DNA from: Aliikangiella coralliicola
GTDB lineage: Bacteria; Pseudomonadota; Gammaproteobacteria; Enterobacterales; Kangiellaceae
Assembly: GCF_007004725.1 (NCBI RefSeq)
Contig: NZ_ML660160.1
Location: forward strand, 372,001-436,000
Direction of reading: 5' to 3'
Length of the DNA: 64,000 nt
Each line of letters starts with the position of its first letter. The stretch's first letter is position 1. A model generated the notes under the pieces. That model did not search any database and was not told the origin of the DNA. It saw only the letters and a program-made list of their open reading frames with translations. Below, in pieces: positions 16,514-24,947 of the stretch. Position numbers and translations under genes: made by a program.

Positions 16514-18652
16514 ATGAATGAGTTTTTTGTTGGCCAATTTCGAGTTGATATGGGTCGTTCCCAAATTGTCGCGCAAGATGCGATCGTTTCAATGGAACCC
16601 AGAGTCCTGCAGGTTTTATTAATTCTGGCGGAGCAGCAGGGGCAAGTACTTACCCATCAACAAATACTCGACAAGGTATGGAAAGATGTAAAAGTTGCTC
16701 CGAATACATTACAGCGGTGTATTGCCCAGCTACGTAAAGCTTTGGGCGATGACGCAAAACGCCAGAATGTGATCAAAACTCATCCTAAGGTTGGTTACAG
16801 TTTAATCGTTGATGTTGTTTGGCAAGCGCACTTAACCGAAGCTCAGAAGAAAGAAGCTCAGAAAAAAGTGACCAGTACACCTGGTGAGCCGATAGAAAAA
16901 ACACAATCGACCCGCAAATTCCTCATGGCTGGAATGGTTGCAATAGTTCTATTGATTTCTCTGGCTACTATTTGGACTAATCAGCCGGGGCATTCGTCCT
17001 TGCCACTTGTCAAACTGACCGCTCTAACAACCACTGACAAAAAAGAGTTTTCGCCGACTTATTCACCTGATGGCCGATTTGTTGCGTTTCAACGATATGT
17101 CGGACTATGTGAAAATGAGCTGTGGGCGAAAGATTTAGTCGATAACAGAGAATATTTGTTAACCAAACATAGCGGTATCTATGGCACACCTTCTTGGTCG
17201 CCAAACGGCCAAAGCCTGGCTTTTTCTAATGTGACCCATTGTTCTCAAGCAAGTGATTTTCAGGGCTGTAAAGACATCAGGATTCTCTCTTTTGCGCTTG
17301 CCAAAAGCGAACCTCAGGATGCGAGAATTCTCATGGCTTGCGATAAGCAGGATTTTTCTGCCGCGGTTTGGCTTGATGATGACAACATCGCATTTTTAGG
17401 TAAGGAAGGGGTTGAACAGCAGTTGTTAAGGATGAACTTGCCTGAGAAAAAAATTGAGCAACTTTACGAAAGTAAAAATGTTAATTTTGTTTCGTTATCT
17501 TATTCTCCGGCTCAGAGAAAATTGGCTGTCACCCAACATGATTCTTCTCTGAAAAGTAGTATGATGTTGTTTGATATCGATACTCAGGAAGTGTTTCAGA
17601 TCCCATTCAAACCGCCGGGTAACTTTGCCGGAATACTGGCATGGAATACAAATTGGCATCCAACGGAACCACGGTTAATTACTGCGAAAAGAAATTCAAT
17701 GTTTGAAGTTGATCTTAACGGAGAGTTTACGGAATATCCTGTACCAACCATGCAAAGTATTTCTGATCCAATGTTTCATCCAGACGGGCAAAGTATTATT
17801 GCTTCAATGGGGCTTTTCGATAAGGACGTCAAGCTTTTGCAGTGGTATGATAAAATAAACGGCGAAATGCTAGATGTTGAGACGCCATATCAAAGTGAGA
17901 CTCTCCATCGTAGTATCGTCATTGATCGAGACGCAAAATTCCAACCTGTGGGAAATGGAATTGCTTATATTTCTCAGAGCAATGGAAGTCAACAAATCTG
18001 GCTTGCAACTGTGCGTAAAAACTCACTGAAACCTATCGGTCAGCCGAAGCAATTGAGTCAGCTTTCTGGTAGTTCGCTAATTTATTCGTTTGTCTGGTCT
18101 TATGATGGTCACTTAATCGTGGCTGTGGTCGATGGAAAATTGAAGCTGATCAATCTGGATGGCCAAATCACATCACTGGAAACGGATTATAGTATTCTTA
18201 ATATTTATCAAGCGCCCGCGGAAGATAAAGTTCTATTAGATGTTTTTAAGGATAAGCGAAAACAAATTATTCTGCTCGATTTAAAAACAATGGACAGCGA
18301 AGTTTTATTTGAGGGCCAAGTTCGCTGGGCGCAGCTTTCAGAATCCGGAAAGCTATACATCGCCAGTAGCAACGATACGGTTTCTCAGGTGGTTAATGGC
18401 AGGCTAATACCACTGCAAGGGATTAGCGATATTAGAGTAACGAGCAGGTTTCTCTATCAAGCACAGAAGCTTGTTTTAACAGCCCGCGATAATTCTATCT
18501 GGATTTTCGATTTAAACACTCATTCAAAAGAAAAGCTGTTCAAGATTGTCGACGTTTTAAAACATATTGATAGTGTTGATTTGAAGACACAAAGGATGCT
18601 GGTTACCACGGTTGCATCGGTGAAAAAAGAGATTGTACTTTTTCATCGATAA
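16514..18652 (+). CDS. CadC-like membrane transcriptional regulator with beta-propeller
   Basis: The cytoplasmic N terminus (about 1-105) is a winged-helix OmpR-type DNA-binding domain (VLTHQQILDKVWKDVKVAPN, ending THPKVGYSLI). A single transmembrane helix (about residues 135-153) follows, then a large periplasmic domain with repeated WD40/PD40 blades (SPTYSPDGRFVAF, TPSWSPNGQSLAF, FHPDGQSIIAS, FVWSYDGHL). I chose ATG 16514 (MNEFFVGQFRVD) because the longer frame back to 16382 adds 44 residues that do not belong to the domain. The protein would act as a one-component membrane sensor. It is divergent from the MBL-esterase operon, which is its most likely target by position. Confidence 0.88.
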   Translation: MNEFFVGQFRVDMGRSQIVAQDAIVSMEPRVLQVLLILAEQQGQVLTHQQILDKVWKDVKVAPNTLQRCIAQLRKALGDDAKRQNVIKTHPKVGYSLIVDVVWQAHLTEAQKKEAQKKVTSTPGEPIEKTQSTRKFLMAGMVAIVLLISLATIWTNQPGHSSLPLVKLTALTTTDKKEFSPTYSPDGRFVAFQRYVGLCENELWAKDLVDNREYLLTKHSGIYGTPSWSPNGQSLAFSNVTHCSQASDFQGCKDIRILSFALAKSEPQDARILMACDKQDFSAAVWLDDDNIAFLGKEGVEQQLLRMNLPEKKIEQLYESKNVNFVSLSYSPAQRKLAVTQHDSSLKSSMMLFDIDTQEVFQIPFKPPGNFAGILAWNTNWHPTEPRLITAKRNSMFEVDLNGEFTEYPVPTMQSISDPMFHPDGQSIIASMGLFDKDVKLLQWYDKINGEMLDVETPYQSETLHRSIVIDRDAKFQPVGNGIAYISQSNGSQQIWLATVRKNSLKPIGQPKQLSQLSGSSLIYSFVWSYDGHLIVAVVDGKLKLINLDGQITSLETDYSILNIYQAPAEDKVLLDVFKDKRKQIILLDLKTMDSEVLFEGQVRWAQLSESGKLYIASSNDTVSQVVNGRLIPLQGISDIRVTSRFLYQAQKLVLTARDNSIWIFDLNTHSKEKLFKIVDVLKHIDSVDLKTQRMLVTTVASVKKEIVLFHR

Positions 18653-18853
18653 AATATATTAATTTTTAATCTCTCATAATTACTGATTTTCACTGTTATT
18701 CTTCTATAGTCGCATCAGCCGATAAACAAACGACTGAATCTAGTCGCAGTTTTTTACGCCAGGAAAAAATTGCATCGGAAGAGAAATATTTTCGGTGGTT
18801 GTTCGTTCAACTATGAGTATCAAACAATATCAATGATAAGGAGAAAAAAATAA

Positions 18854-19180
18854 ATGATCATCACTAATGTAGAAAATGTTCCAGGGAAGGTTATCGCAGA
18901 ACACTATGGTTTAGTTTCCGGCAGTACAGTCAGGGCAAAACATCTTGGTAGAGACTTTATGGCGGGGCTTAAGAACATTGTCGGCGGAGAATTAAAGGGC
19001 TATACCGAATTATTGGCAGAGTCTCGCGCTGAATCTGTCGAGCGAATGAAAACCCAGGCGCGAGCACTGGGCGCCAACGCAATTATCAACATTCGTTTCT
19101 CAACTTCTTCAGTTGCCCAGGGCGCATCAGAGCTATACGCTTATGGAACTGCGGTAAAACTGGAGGATTCAAATGAGTGA
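18854..19180 (+). CDS. YbjQ family protein (UPF0145)
   Basis: The 108-residue cytoplasmic protein spans one YbjQ-like domain: the start MIITNVENVPGK, the core GLVSGSTVRAKHLGRDFMAGLKNIVGGEL and the end LGANAIINIRFSTSS. YbjQ proteins form pentameric rings and are called putative heavy-metal-binding, but their role is unproven. An AAGGAG site precedes the ATG at rather long spacing. It overlaps the next gene by eight bases and begins a three-gene operon with a second YbjQ-like protein and an M48 protease. Confidence 0.88.
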   Translation: MIITNVENVPGKVIAEHYGLVSGSTVRAKHLGRDFMAGLKNIVGGELKGYTELLAESRAESVERMKTQARALGANAIINIRFSTSSVAQGASELYAYGTAVKLEDSNE

Positions 19181-19661
19181 ATCGCTGGAAATAATGATTC
19201 AACTGCTAATCCCATTGGCGTTGGTCTTGCTCGGCCTTCTAGTCGGTTCTTATCTTGAGCGAAGGCATTATGTTTCAATCAGAGAGCGGGAAGAAGCGAC
19301 TCGGCACACGCCGGTGGTCAACCTTCGTAAAATTCAACATGAACAACCGATCCATAAATCTTATCTGGTAACGGGATCGGCCGTGATTTCTGTTGACTAT
19401 TTTAAACGGCTTCTTGCTGCACTGAGGAATATTTTTGGCGGCCGAGTTGTGGCTTATGAGAGTTTGGTTGATAGGGCGCGTCGTGAAGCAATCTTGCGAA
19501 TGAAGGCAAAATGCCCAGCTGCCAACATTATTATCAATCTTAAAATTGAGACTTCAACAATTTCTAAACAAGGTCGTTCAGGAGAACGCTCTGTTGGATG
19601 TGTAGAAGCAATCGCCTATGGAACCGCAATTCATTATCAACCATGGGAGCAAGCCGGTTAA
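19173..19661 (+). CDS. Membrane-anchored YbjQ-like protein
   Basis: The 162-residue protein has an N-terminal transmembrane helix (about 8-25, MIQLLIPLALVLLGLLVGSY) followed by a basic linker and a diverged YbjQ domain (VTGSAVISVDYFKRLLAALR, IFGGRVVAYESLVDRARREA, then ANIIINLKIETSTI). It therefore presents the same fold as the preceding gene, but at the membrane. The start ATG has a strong GGAGG six bases upstream, inside the preceding gene. Its stop overlaps the M48 start (TAATG), so the three proteins are translationally coupled and probably act together at the inner membrane. Confidence 0.85.
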   Translation: MSESLEIMIQLLIPLALVLLGLLVGSYLERRHYVSIREREEATRHTPVVNLRKIQHEQPIHKSYLVTGSAVISVDYFKRLLAALRNIFGGRVVAYESLVDRARREAILRMKAKCPAANIIINLKIETSTISKQGRSGERSVGCVEAIAYGTAIHYQPWEQAG

Positions 19662-20464
19662 TGAAATATGTTGCGAAAGATATGGGTGATGCGGCCGAAG
19701 TCAACGCTGGTGATGGTAATCAACTGGCTGAGCTTGCCAAATTGTTGTCACTGGCGTTAGTGCTGATTGTTTGCCTTTATCTGATTACCGTCTACCTCGC
19801 CGAATATTTTATTTCTGGAGTTTCGATTGAACAAGAAAAGCAATGGTTTGGTCACGGGAATGTTTTTGTTGATAGGCAATCAGGGGGCCGAGACTCTGAA
19901 GAGAAGCTGGCGAAAGCCAACTCAATTCTCGCCAATTTGATTCAGAGTCGTGATGTACCGGATTTAAATTACAGACTTATCGCTCTCGACTCTGACGAAA
20001 TCAATGCTTTTGCTTTTCCTGGTGGGACTATCGGTTTAACAACCGGGCTATTAGATGAGTTAAACTCTGAGAAGGCGTTAGCCTTTGTGATTGGTCATGA
20101 GCTAGGACATTTCAAACACCGTCATCATTTAAAAGGTTTTTCAAAAGCGCTTGGTCTTGGCGTCGTATTTTCAATTATTTTTGGTGGAGATAGCGAATTA
20201 GCTATCACTCAAAATATCATCGCGTTTTTAGAAGCAAGGCACTCGCAACAGCAAGAAAAAGATTCGGATGCATTTGGCGCTTCAGTTGTAATGCAAGCAT
20301 ACGGAAATCTTGAAGGCATTGATGGATTTTTTCAATTAGTGAAAGAAAAGGAAGCTTCTTTTGCCAGTTTTCTTTCCACTCACCCAACTTCACAATCTCG
20401 TATTAAGCACTTGAATCGGCTCGCAGAAGAACTTGATGTTATCAATGCTCGCGGCGAGAAATAA
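19661..20464 (+). CDS. M48 family zinc metalloprotease
   Basis: The 267-residue membrane protein has a cytoplasmic start, one transmembrane helix (about 26-46) and an M48 peptidase domain. The zinc motif is His146-Glu-Leu-Gly-His150, preceded by the family sequence NAFAFPGGTIGLTTGLL, and the third ligand is Glu199 in QEKDSDAFGA. STHPTSQSRIKHLN near the end is also typical. I chose ATG 19661, which overlaps the preceding stop by one base, instead of a longer frame opening at 19598. It resembles HtpX/BepA-type quality-control proteases. The pairing with two YbjQ-domain proteins suggests a membrane-associated complex; substrates are unknown. Confidence 0.92.
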   Translation: MKYVAKDMGDAAEVNAGDGNQLAELAKLLSLALVLIVCLYLITVYLAEYFISGVSIEQEKQWFGHGNVFVDRQSGGRDSEEKLAKANSILANLIQSRDVPDLNYRLIALDSDEINAFAFPGGTIGLTTGLLDELNSEKALAFVIGHELGHFKHRHHLKGFSKALGLGVVFSIIFGGDSELAITQNIIAFLEARHSQQQEKDSDAFGASVVMQAYGNLEGIDGFFQLVKEKEASFASFLSTHPTSQSRIKHLNRLAEELDVINARGEK

Positions 20465-20623
20465 AAGCGCCTCAATTTTATCTTTTTAAGAGATTAATTA
20501 GCGTTTAGTTAAATTAATCTAACCCTTAATAAATCAGCATTCCGTTTTTACGAGCCAGTCACTTTTTGTTCGTCAATGATCCACTGGATGATTTCTTTCT
20601 GGTATCGCAATAAGGAATAGCTG

Positions 20624-22276
20624 ATGAAAATACTTAAGATTGCCACTTTCCCCTTGATTAAAAAAACAATAGTGTTCGGTGTCATTGTTACTTCGGCGCT
20701 CTTGAATTTCGCCGCTAATGCGGAAGTTCCAATAGCACAACAGTTAATCATTCAAATTAAAGATAGTGCTGATGCTTCAATTGAACGGGATGTTCAAGAA
20801 TTTGAATTTGCAGTGGGTCAGCAAGAACTTTCCTATGTTCGCTCCATGGCGTTACCCGGTAAATATGTTTTCAAGTTAAATGAGAATGTGTCTAAGGGGG
20901 CGTTAAATAAACTGATCGAGCAGCTCAAAGAAAACTCAAGTGTTGTTTCAGTTGAGTACGACGCAATTATGAAACACACTTCAAAGCCGAACGACGCGCG
21001 GCTCAATGAACAATGGCATTATCATGAAGAAGCAGGAGGAATTAACGCGGCTAAGGCGTGGAATACTCATAATGGTGATAATGTGGTGGTTGCGGTTTTA
21101 GATACCGGATATACCAAGCATCGAGATTTAATTGATAATATTGTTCAGGGATATGATTTTATCAGCGATGCATTTCAGGCACGCGACGGGGATGGACGTG
21201 ACAATGAAGCGCTTGATGAAGGTGACTGGTGTGGAGCGCGTACCAGCAGTTGGCATGGAACCCATGTAGCCGGTACGATCGGCGCTGTAACCGATAATGA
21301 AAGAGGCGTTGCCGGAGTTGCTTACGGCGTTAAGATTCTGCCCGTTCGAGTGCTAGGGCGATGTGGAGGATTTATTTCCGATGTCGCCGATGCCATTGTT
21401 TGGGCTGCCGGCGGAAGCGTTGTCGGCGTGCCCGTTAATAGACACCCGGCAAAGGTTATTAATTTAAGTCTCGGTGGTAGCGGTCGTTGTGGTGCGACCT
21501 ATCAACAGGCGATTAATTTCGCTCGTGCTAAGGGGGCAACGGTTGTTGTGTCGGGCGGAAATGGTAACACGGATGTATCAGTTCAAAGACCCGCAAATTG
21601 TAAAGGTGTAGTCTCTGTTGCTGCAAACAGTCGTGAGGGAAACAGAGCTTACTACTCTAATTTTGGAGCAGGTATTGATGTAACTGCACCAGGAGGAGAA
21701 ACTGAAATCACTGCCGATTATGGCGTTCTCTCCACTTTAAATAACGGTATGACAACTCCCGGTGGTGATACTTATGGTTTCTATCAGGGGACCAGTATGG
21801 CGGCTCCTCATGTTGCTGGCATAGCAGCCTTACTTTATTCTAAAAATGCGTCGATTACGCCCAGAGAAGTTGAAACTATCTTGAAACAAACTGCACGTCC
21901 AATTCCTGGTATTTGTACCGGCGGCTGCGGTGCAGGGATTGTTGATGCACAGGCGGCGTTGTATAAAGTTCGTCCTGTGTTAACTAAGATGGTGACGTCC
22001 GACAATAAGATGCAACTGGTAATGTCAATTAACGGTGAGTTACCGGACGACGCATTCTATGAGTTGCAATATCAACGAGCTTACGAAATCGGTTCTTTCT
22101 GGTTGCCTGCTTATTTTGGTCGTAATAATAGTTTCGTTGAACCTGACATGAATGTGGTTGATTATGACTCTATGACTTATCATTGGCGCGCGCGAATCGT
22201 TTATAAAAAAGATCATTATTCCGATTGGTCGGCGATTGAGTCTTATGCGCGAGTTGATTATGCGGAAGAAAAATAA
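20624..22276 (+). CDS. Secreted subtilisin-like serine protease (S8)
   Basis: The 550-residue exported protease has a signal peptide (about 1-33, ending AANAEV), an inhibitor-I9-type propeptide (about 35-120, ending VSVEYDAIMKH) and an S8 domain with the triad Asp160 (AVLDTGY), His211 (WHGTHVAGT) and Ser391 (GTSMAAPHVAG). Cysteine pairs (CGARTSS, GRCGG, GGCGAG) suggest disulfides, as in proteolysin-type extracellular subtilases. After the catalytic domain a C-terminal extension of about 110 residues forms a beta-rich domain. AAGGAA lies seven bases before ATG. It is monocistronic. Together with the M4 and M9 enzymes it makes up a secreted protein-degrading set. Confidence 0.94.
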   Translation: MKILKIATFPLIKKTIVFGVIVTSALLNFAANAEVPIAQQLIIQIKDSADASIERDVQEFEFAVGQQELSYVRSMALPGKYVFKLNENVSKGALNKLIEQLKENSSVVSVEYDAIMKHTSKPNDARLNEQWHYHEEAGGINAAKAWNTHNGDNVVVAVLDTGYTKHRDLIDNIVQGYDFISDAFQARDGDGRDNEALDEGDWCGARTSSWHGTHVAGTIGAVTDNERGVAGVAYGVKILPVRVLGRCGGFISDVADAIVWAAGGSVVGVPVNRHPAKVINLSLGGSGRCGATYQQAINFARAKGATVVVSGGNGNTDVSVQRPANCKGVVSVAANSREGNRAYYSNFGAGIDVTAPGGETEITADYGVLSTLNNGMTTPGGDTYGFYQGTSMAAPHVAGIAALLYSKNASITPREVETILKQTARPIPGICTGGCGAGIVDAQAALYKVRPVLTKMVTSDNKMQLVMSINGELPDDAFYELQYQRAYEIGSFWLPAYFGRNNSFVEPDMNVVDYDSMTYHWRARIVYKKDHYSDWSAIESYARVDYAEEK

Positions 22277-22316
22277 GATGTTCGAATTTGCATGATTTAT
22301 CAGGGCTATACGACAT

Positions 22317-22745
22317 TCACAATTCAATCATCTTTATCAAGTATTTAGGTGATTCATTGTAACCTTGTTTTTTGTAAAATTCATGAGCACCTTTTCTTCG
22401 AGAATGACAATGCACCTCAATTCGATTGCAGTTGCGTTTCTTTGCGAGTTGCAATGTGTGTTTTTCTAACTCAGCACCAACGCCTTTACTTCTTGAAGCT
22501 TGGCTGACACAAAAATAACTAATGCGACAAAAATCTCCTTCAAGAGCTAGTTGAGGAATAAAGTGCAAAGAAATAAAACCCAAAATATTATTTTTGTCTG
22601 TGGCGACAAATATTTTCGCATCGTTATGTGCTAATTGTTGAGCAATTTTCTTTTCAATAAATAGATCGGTATCAGCATAGCCTAGTTCTGTTAGCATTGT
22701 TGAAATAGCAGAACTATCACTTATTTTTGCATCTCTTATTAACAT
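22317..22745 (-). CDS. GNAT family N-acetyltransferase
   Basis: The 142-residue GNAT acetyltransferase starts MLIRDAKISDSSAI and carries the acetyl-CoA-binding motif QASRSKGVGAELEKH in the middle and the final EFYKKQGYNESPKYLIK. The ATG at 22745 has AGGAG eight bases upstream and is preferred over an in-frame TTG 27 bases earlier. The acceptor could be a small amine or a protein and cannot be predicted. It is convergent with the subtilase gene. Confidence 0.88.
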   Translation of the reverse strand: MLIRDAKISDSSAISTMLTELGYADTDLFIEKKIAQQLAHNDAKIFVATDKNNILGFISLHFIPQLALEGDFCRISYFCVSQASRSKGVGAELEKHTLQLAKKRNCNRIEVHCHSRRKGAHEFYKKQGYNESPKYLIKMIEL

Positions 22746-23032
22746 ACTTTTTTCTCCTGAGCTTAATGCCAAAGTATATTTTAGATAATTTTAAAGTCAG
22801 GCATGTTGAAAAAATCAGTCTGCCAGTAATCGGAAAAATTGATAAATCCCATTTTTTATTTCTTAAAACTATCTGCAAACTTGAAGTCTCTATTCGACAC
22901 AAAAAGTATATATCTAATCAGATCCAGTGTTAGAATATTTTGTCATTGCTGACATTTAAGACAATGTACTAATTTGACAAACCTCCCCCCGGGCCTTTAT
23001 ATTCTGGGCTAAGAAAATGGGAGATTAATAAG

Positions 23033-23638
23033 ATGAGTGACAAAAATAAAAAGCAAGGGCTAATGTCCCTTGGCTCACGCATCTATAACGTTTTCCTTGA
23101 AAACGAAGTCATTATTAAACGATTCTTACGTCGCTATTCCTCAAATTCTCACGATATTGAAGATATCAGCCAGGAAACCATCTTGCGGGCCCTTGACGCA
23201 GAAAAAAATCGAGAAATTCAACAACCTAAGGCTTTTCTTTTTGGTGTTGCTAAAAATATCGCGCGTAAGTCTTTAGAGAAAAAATCCCAATCTCTCATTG
23301 ATTTTATTGAGGATTTTGGTGACAAAGAGTACTTATCTAATGAGCCCAGTATTGATGAGAGTATTGATAGCCGAAAAAGAATGCTGATATTTTGGGAGGC
23401 CGTTTCTGTTTTGCCTTCACAATGTCAGAAAGTCTTTGTGTTAAAAAAAGTTCATGGATACTCTCACAAGGAAATAGCTAAAAACCTTGAAATATCAATT
23501 AGTACGGTCGAAAAGCACGTGGCAACTGGGCTTAAGCGTTGCAGCGAATACATGGAGATGCATCAGTCGGGTGCGGTAAAGCATGACAACATCGTTGACA
23601 TTCCAAATTACGACAATCACAAAGTAGTTAAGAAATGA
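23033..23638 (+). CDS. ECF RNA polymerase sigma factor, FecI-like
   Basis: The 201-residue extracytoplasmic-function sigma factor has region 2 at about 25-95 (FLRRYSSNSHDIEDISQETI, with the -10 recognition helix) and region 4 at about 120-180 (LPSQCQKVFVLKKVHGYSHK, followed by a helix-turn-helix). It overlaps the FecR gene by four bases (ATGA) and is followed by a TonB receptor with an STN domain, the classical iron/substrate surface-signalling arrangement. The sigma factor should direct transcription of the receptor when FecR relays the outer-membrane signal. Confidence 0.93.
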   Translation: MSDKNKKQGLMSLGSRIYNVFLENEVIIKRFLRRYSSNSHDIEDISQETILRALDAEKNREIQQPKAFLFGVAKNIARKSLEKKSQSLIDFIEDFGDKEYLSNEPSIDESIDSRKRMLIFWEAVSVLPSQCQKVFVLKKVHGYSHKEIAKNLEISISTVEKHVATGLKRCSEYMEMHQSGAVKHDNIVDIPNYDNHKVVKK

Positions 23639-24768
23639 GCGAAAAACTCTCATCAAATCAAGCAAATGACATCACTGCCGAAGCGTGTGCCTGGATTGCG
23701 CAAATCGAAAGTGAAGGTATGACATCGGATGACTTGGCCGCCTTTAAAGAGTGGATTGAACGAAGCGCTGCCCATAAAGCGGAAATCAGGCGTTTAGCTC
23801 AATTGTCTGGCGAAATTAATATATTGACCGAAATGGCTTCGCCGTTGAAGGACGCCGCGGCCAGACAGAGAGAGTTGATTAATCCTGGTCATAGCTCCCG
23901 GGTGTCAAAAAATTATTGGTCAAAAAACTATTTCACCGCGGGTATTGCGCTGGCAACAGTCCTGTTTTTCAGCTTTATCTTCATCATTCAACAAAACGAC
24001 TCCCTAACTACTCCACAGCTTTATACCACCGCTGTTGGGGGACACCGAGAGGTTATTTTGTCTGATGGTACATTGTTAGCGTTAAATACTGATAGTGAAG
24101 TTGAAGTTGATTACAACGAAAATCGACGAAAAGTTCGTTTACTGAAAGGCGAAGCATTTTTCCAGGTGGCTCATAACAGTAATAGGCCTTTTATCGTCTA
24201 TGCAGGTAAGAATTCTGTGCGCGCCGTTGGTACTGCGTTTGCTGTCAGTTTACTTCCTCAAACCTTTGAGTTAACGGTGACAGAAGGTAAAGTTGAATTG
24301 TCTGATACTGCGAAGGATAAGCCGATTGTTAGTGAGCAAAAAGTGACTAAGACGGCACTATTAGAGCCCTCGAAAGATAGTGAACAGATAACTGATGAGC
24401 CCGAAAAAATCTACTTAAGTGCTGGAGAGACCCTTGCTTATAATCCGTTAGACGAAAAACAAATACGCACTGAACAAATTAAAATCGTTTCGGAACGAGA
24501 GATAAGACGGCAACTTTCATGGCAAGATGGACTGCTTGATTTTTCGGAAACGCCTCTCATTGAGGTCGTTGAAGATCTCAGCCGATATACGTCGCTTGAG
24601 ATTGAAATACTAGACCCTGAACTGAGAAACATGAAATTTGGTGGCCTTTTTAGAACCGATGAATTACAGGCATTATTTGATGCACTGGAGACAACCTTCG
24701 ATATCAAGGTCGTAAAAGTAAATGATAAACTTGTTCGCTTAAGTCGTAATTCGCCAATTGATAGCTAG
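23635..24768 (+). CDS. FecR-type transmembrane sigma regulator
   Basis: The 377-residue protein has a cytoplasmic DUF4880/FecR N-terminal region (about 1-85, with AAFKEWIERSAAHKAEIRRL), one transmembrane helix (about 103-120, AGIALATVLFFSFIFII), and the periplasmic FecR domain starting TAVGGHREVILSDGTLLAL with VEVDYNENRRKVRLLKGEAFF. An STN-like DUF4974 region near the C terminus (LEIEILDPELRNMKFGGLF) completes it. Its coupled position between sigma factor and receptor fixes its role as anti-/pro-sigma transducer that senses the receptor's STN domain. Confidence 0.93.
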   Translation: MSEKLSSNQANDITAEACAWIAQIESEGMTSDDLAAFKEWIERSAAHKAEIRRLAQLSGEINILTEMASPLKDAAARQRELINPGHSSRVSKNYWSKNYFTAGIALATVLFFSFIFIIQQNDSLTTPQLYTTAVGGHREVILSDGTLLALNTDSEVEVDYNENRRKVRLLKGEAFFQVAHNSNRPFIVYAGKNSVRAVGTAFAVSLLPQTFELTVTEGKVELSDTAKDKPIVSEQKVTKTALLEPSKDSEQITDEPEKIYLSAGETLAYNPLDEKQIRTEQIKIVSEREIRRQLSWQDGLLDFSETPLIEVVEDLSRYTSLEIEILDPELRNMKFGGLFRTDELQALFDALETTFDIKVVKVNDKLVRLSRNSPIDS

Positions 24769-24947
24769 CTGTCGATTTTTCTCCAGAAGAAATAAAATCA
24801 ACTGTAATCACCAGATTAAGCGACCCACAGAGGTTTTGATAACGTTCCAAATTACCATTTTCCAAAAAAAAGAAAAATATTTTTAATTTTTTATAGCGGT
24901 TTTTTTATCCTGAGGGTACTACCTCTTTAGAAGCCGCAATCGTAGTG

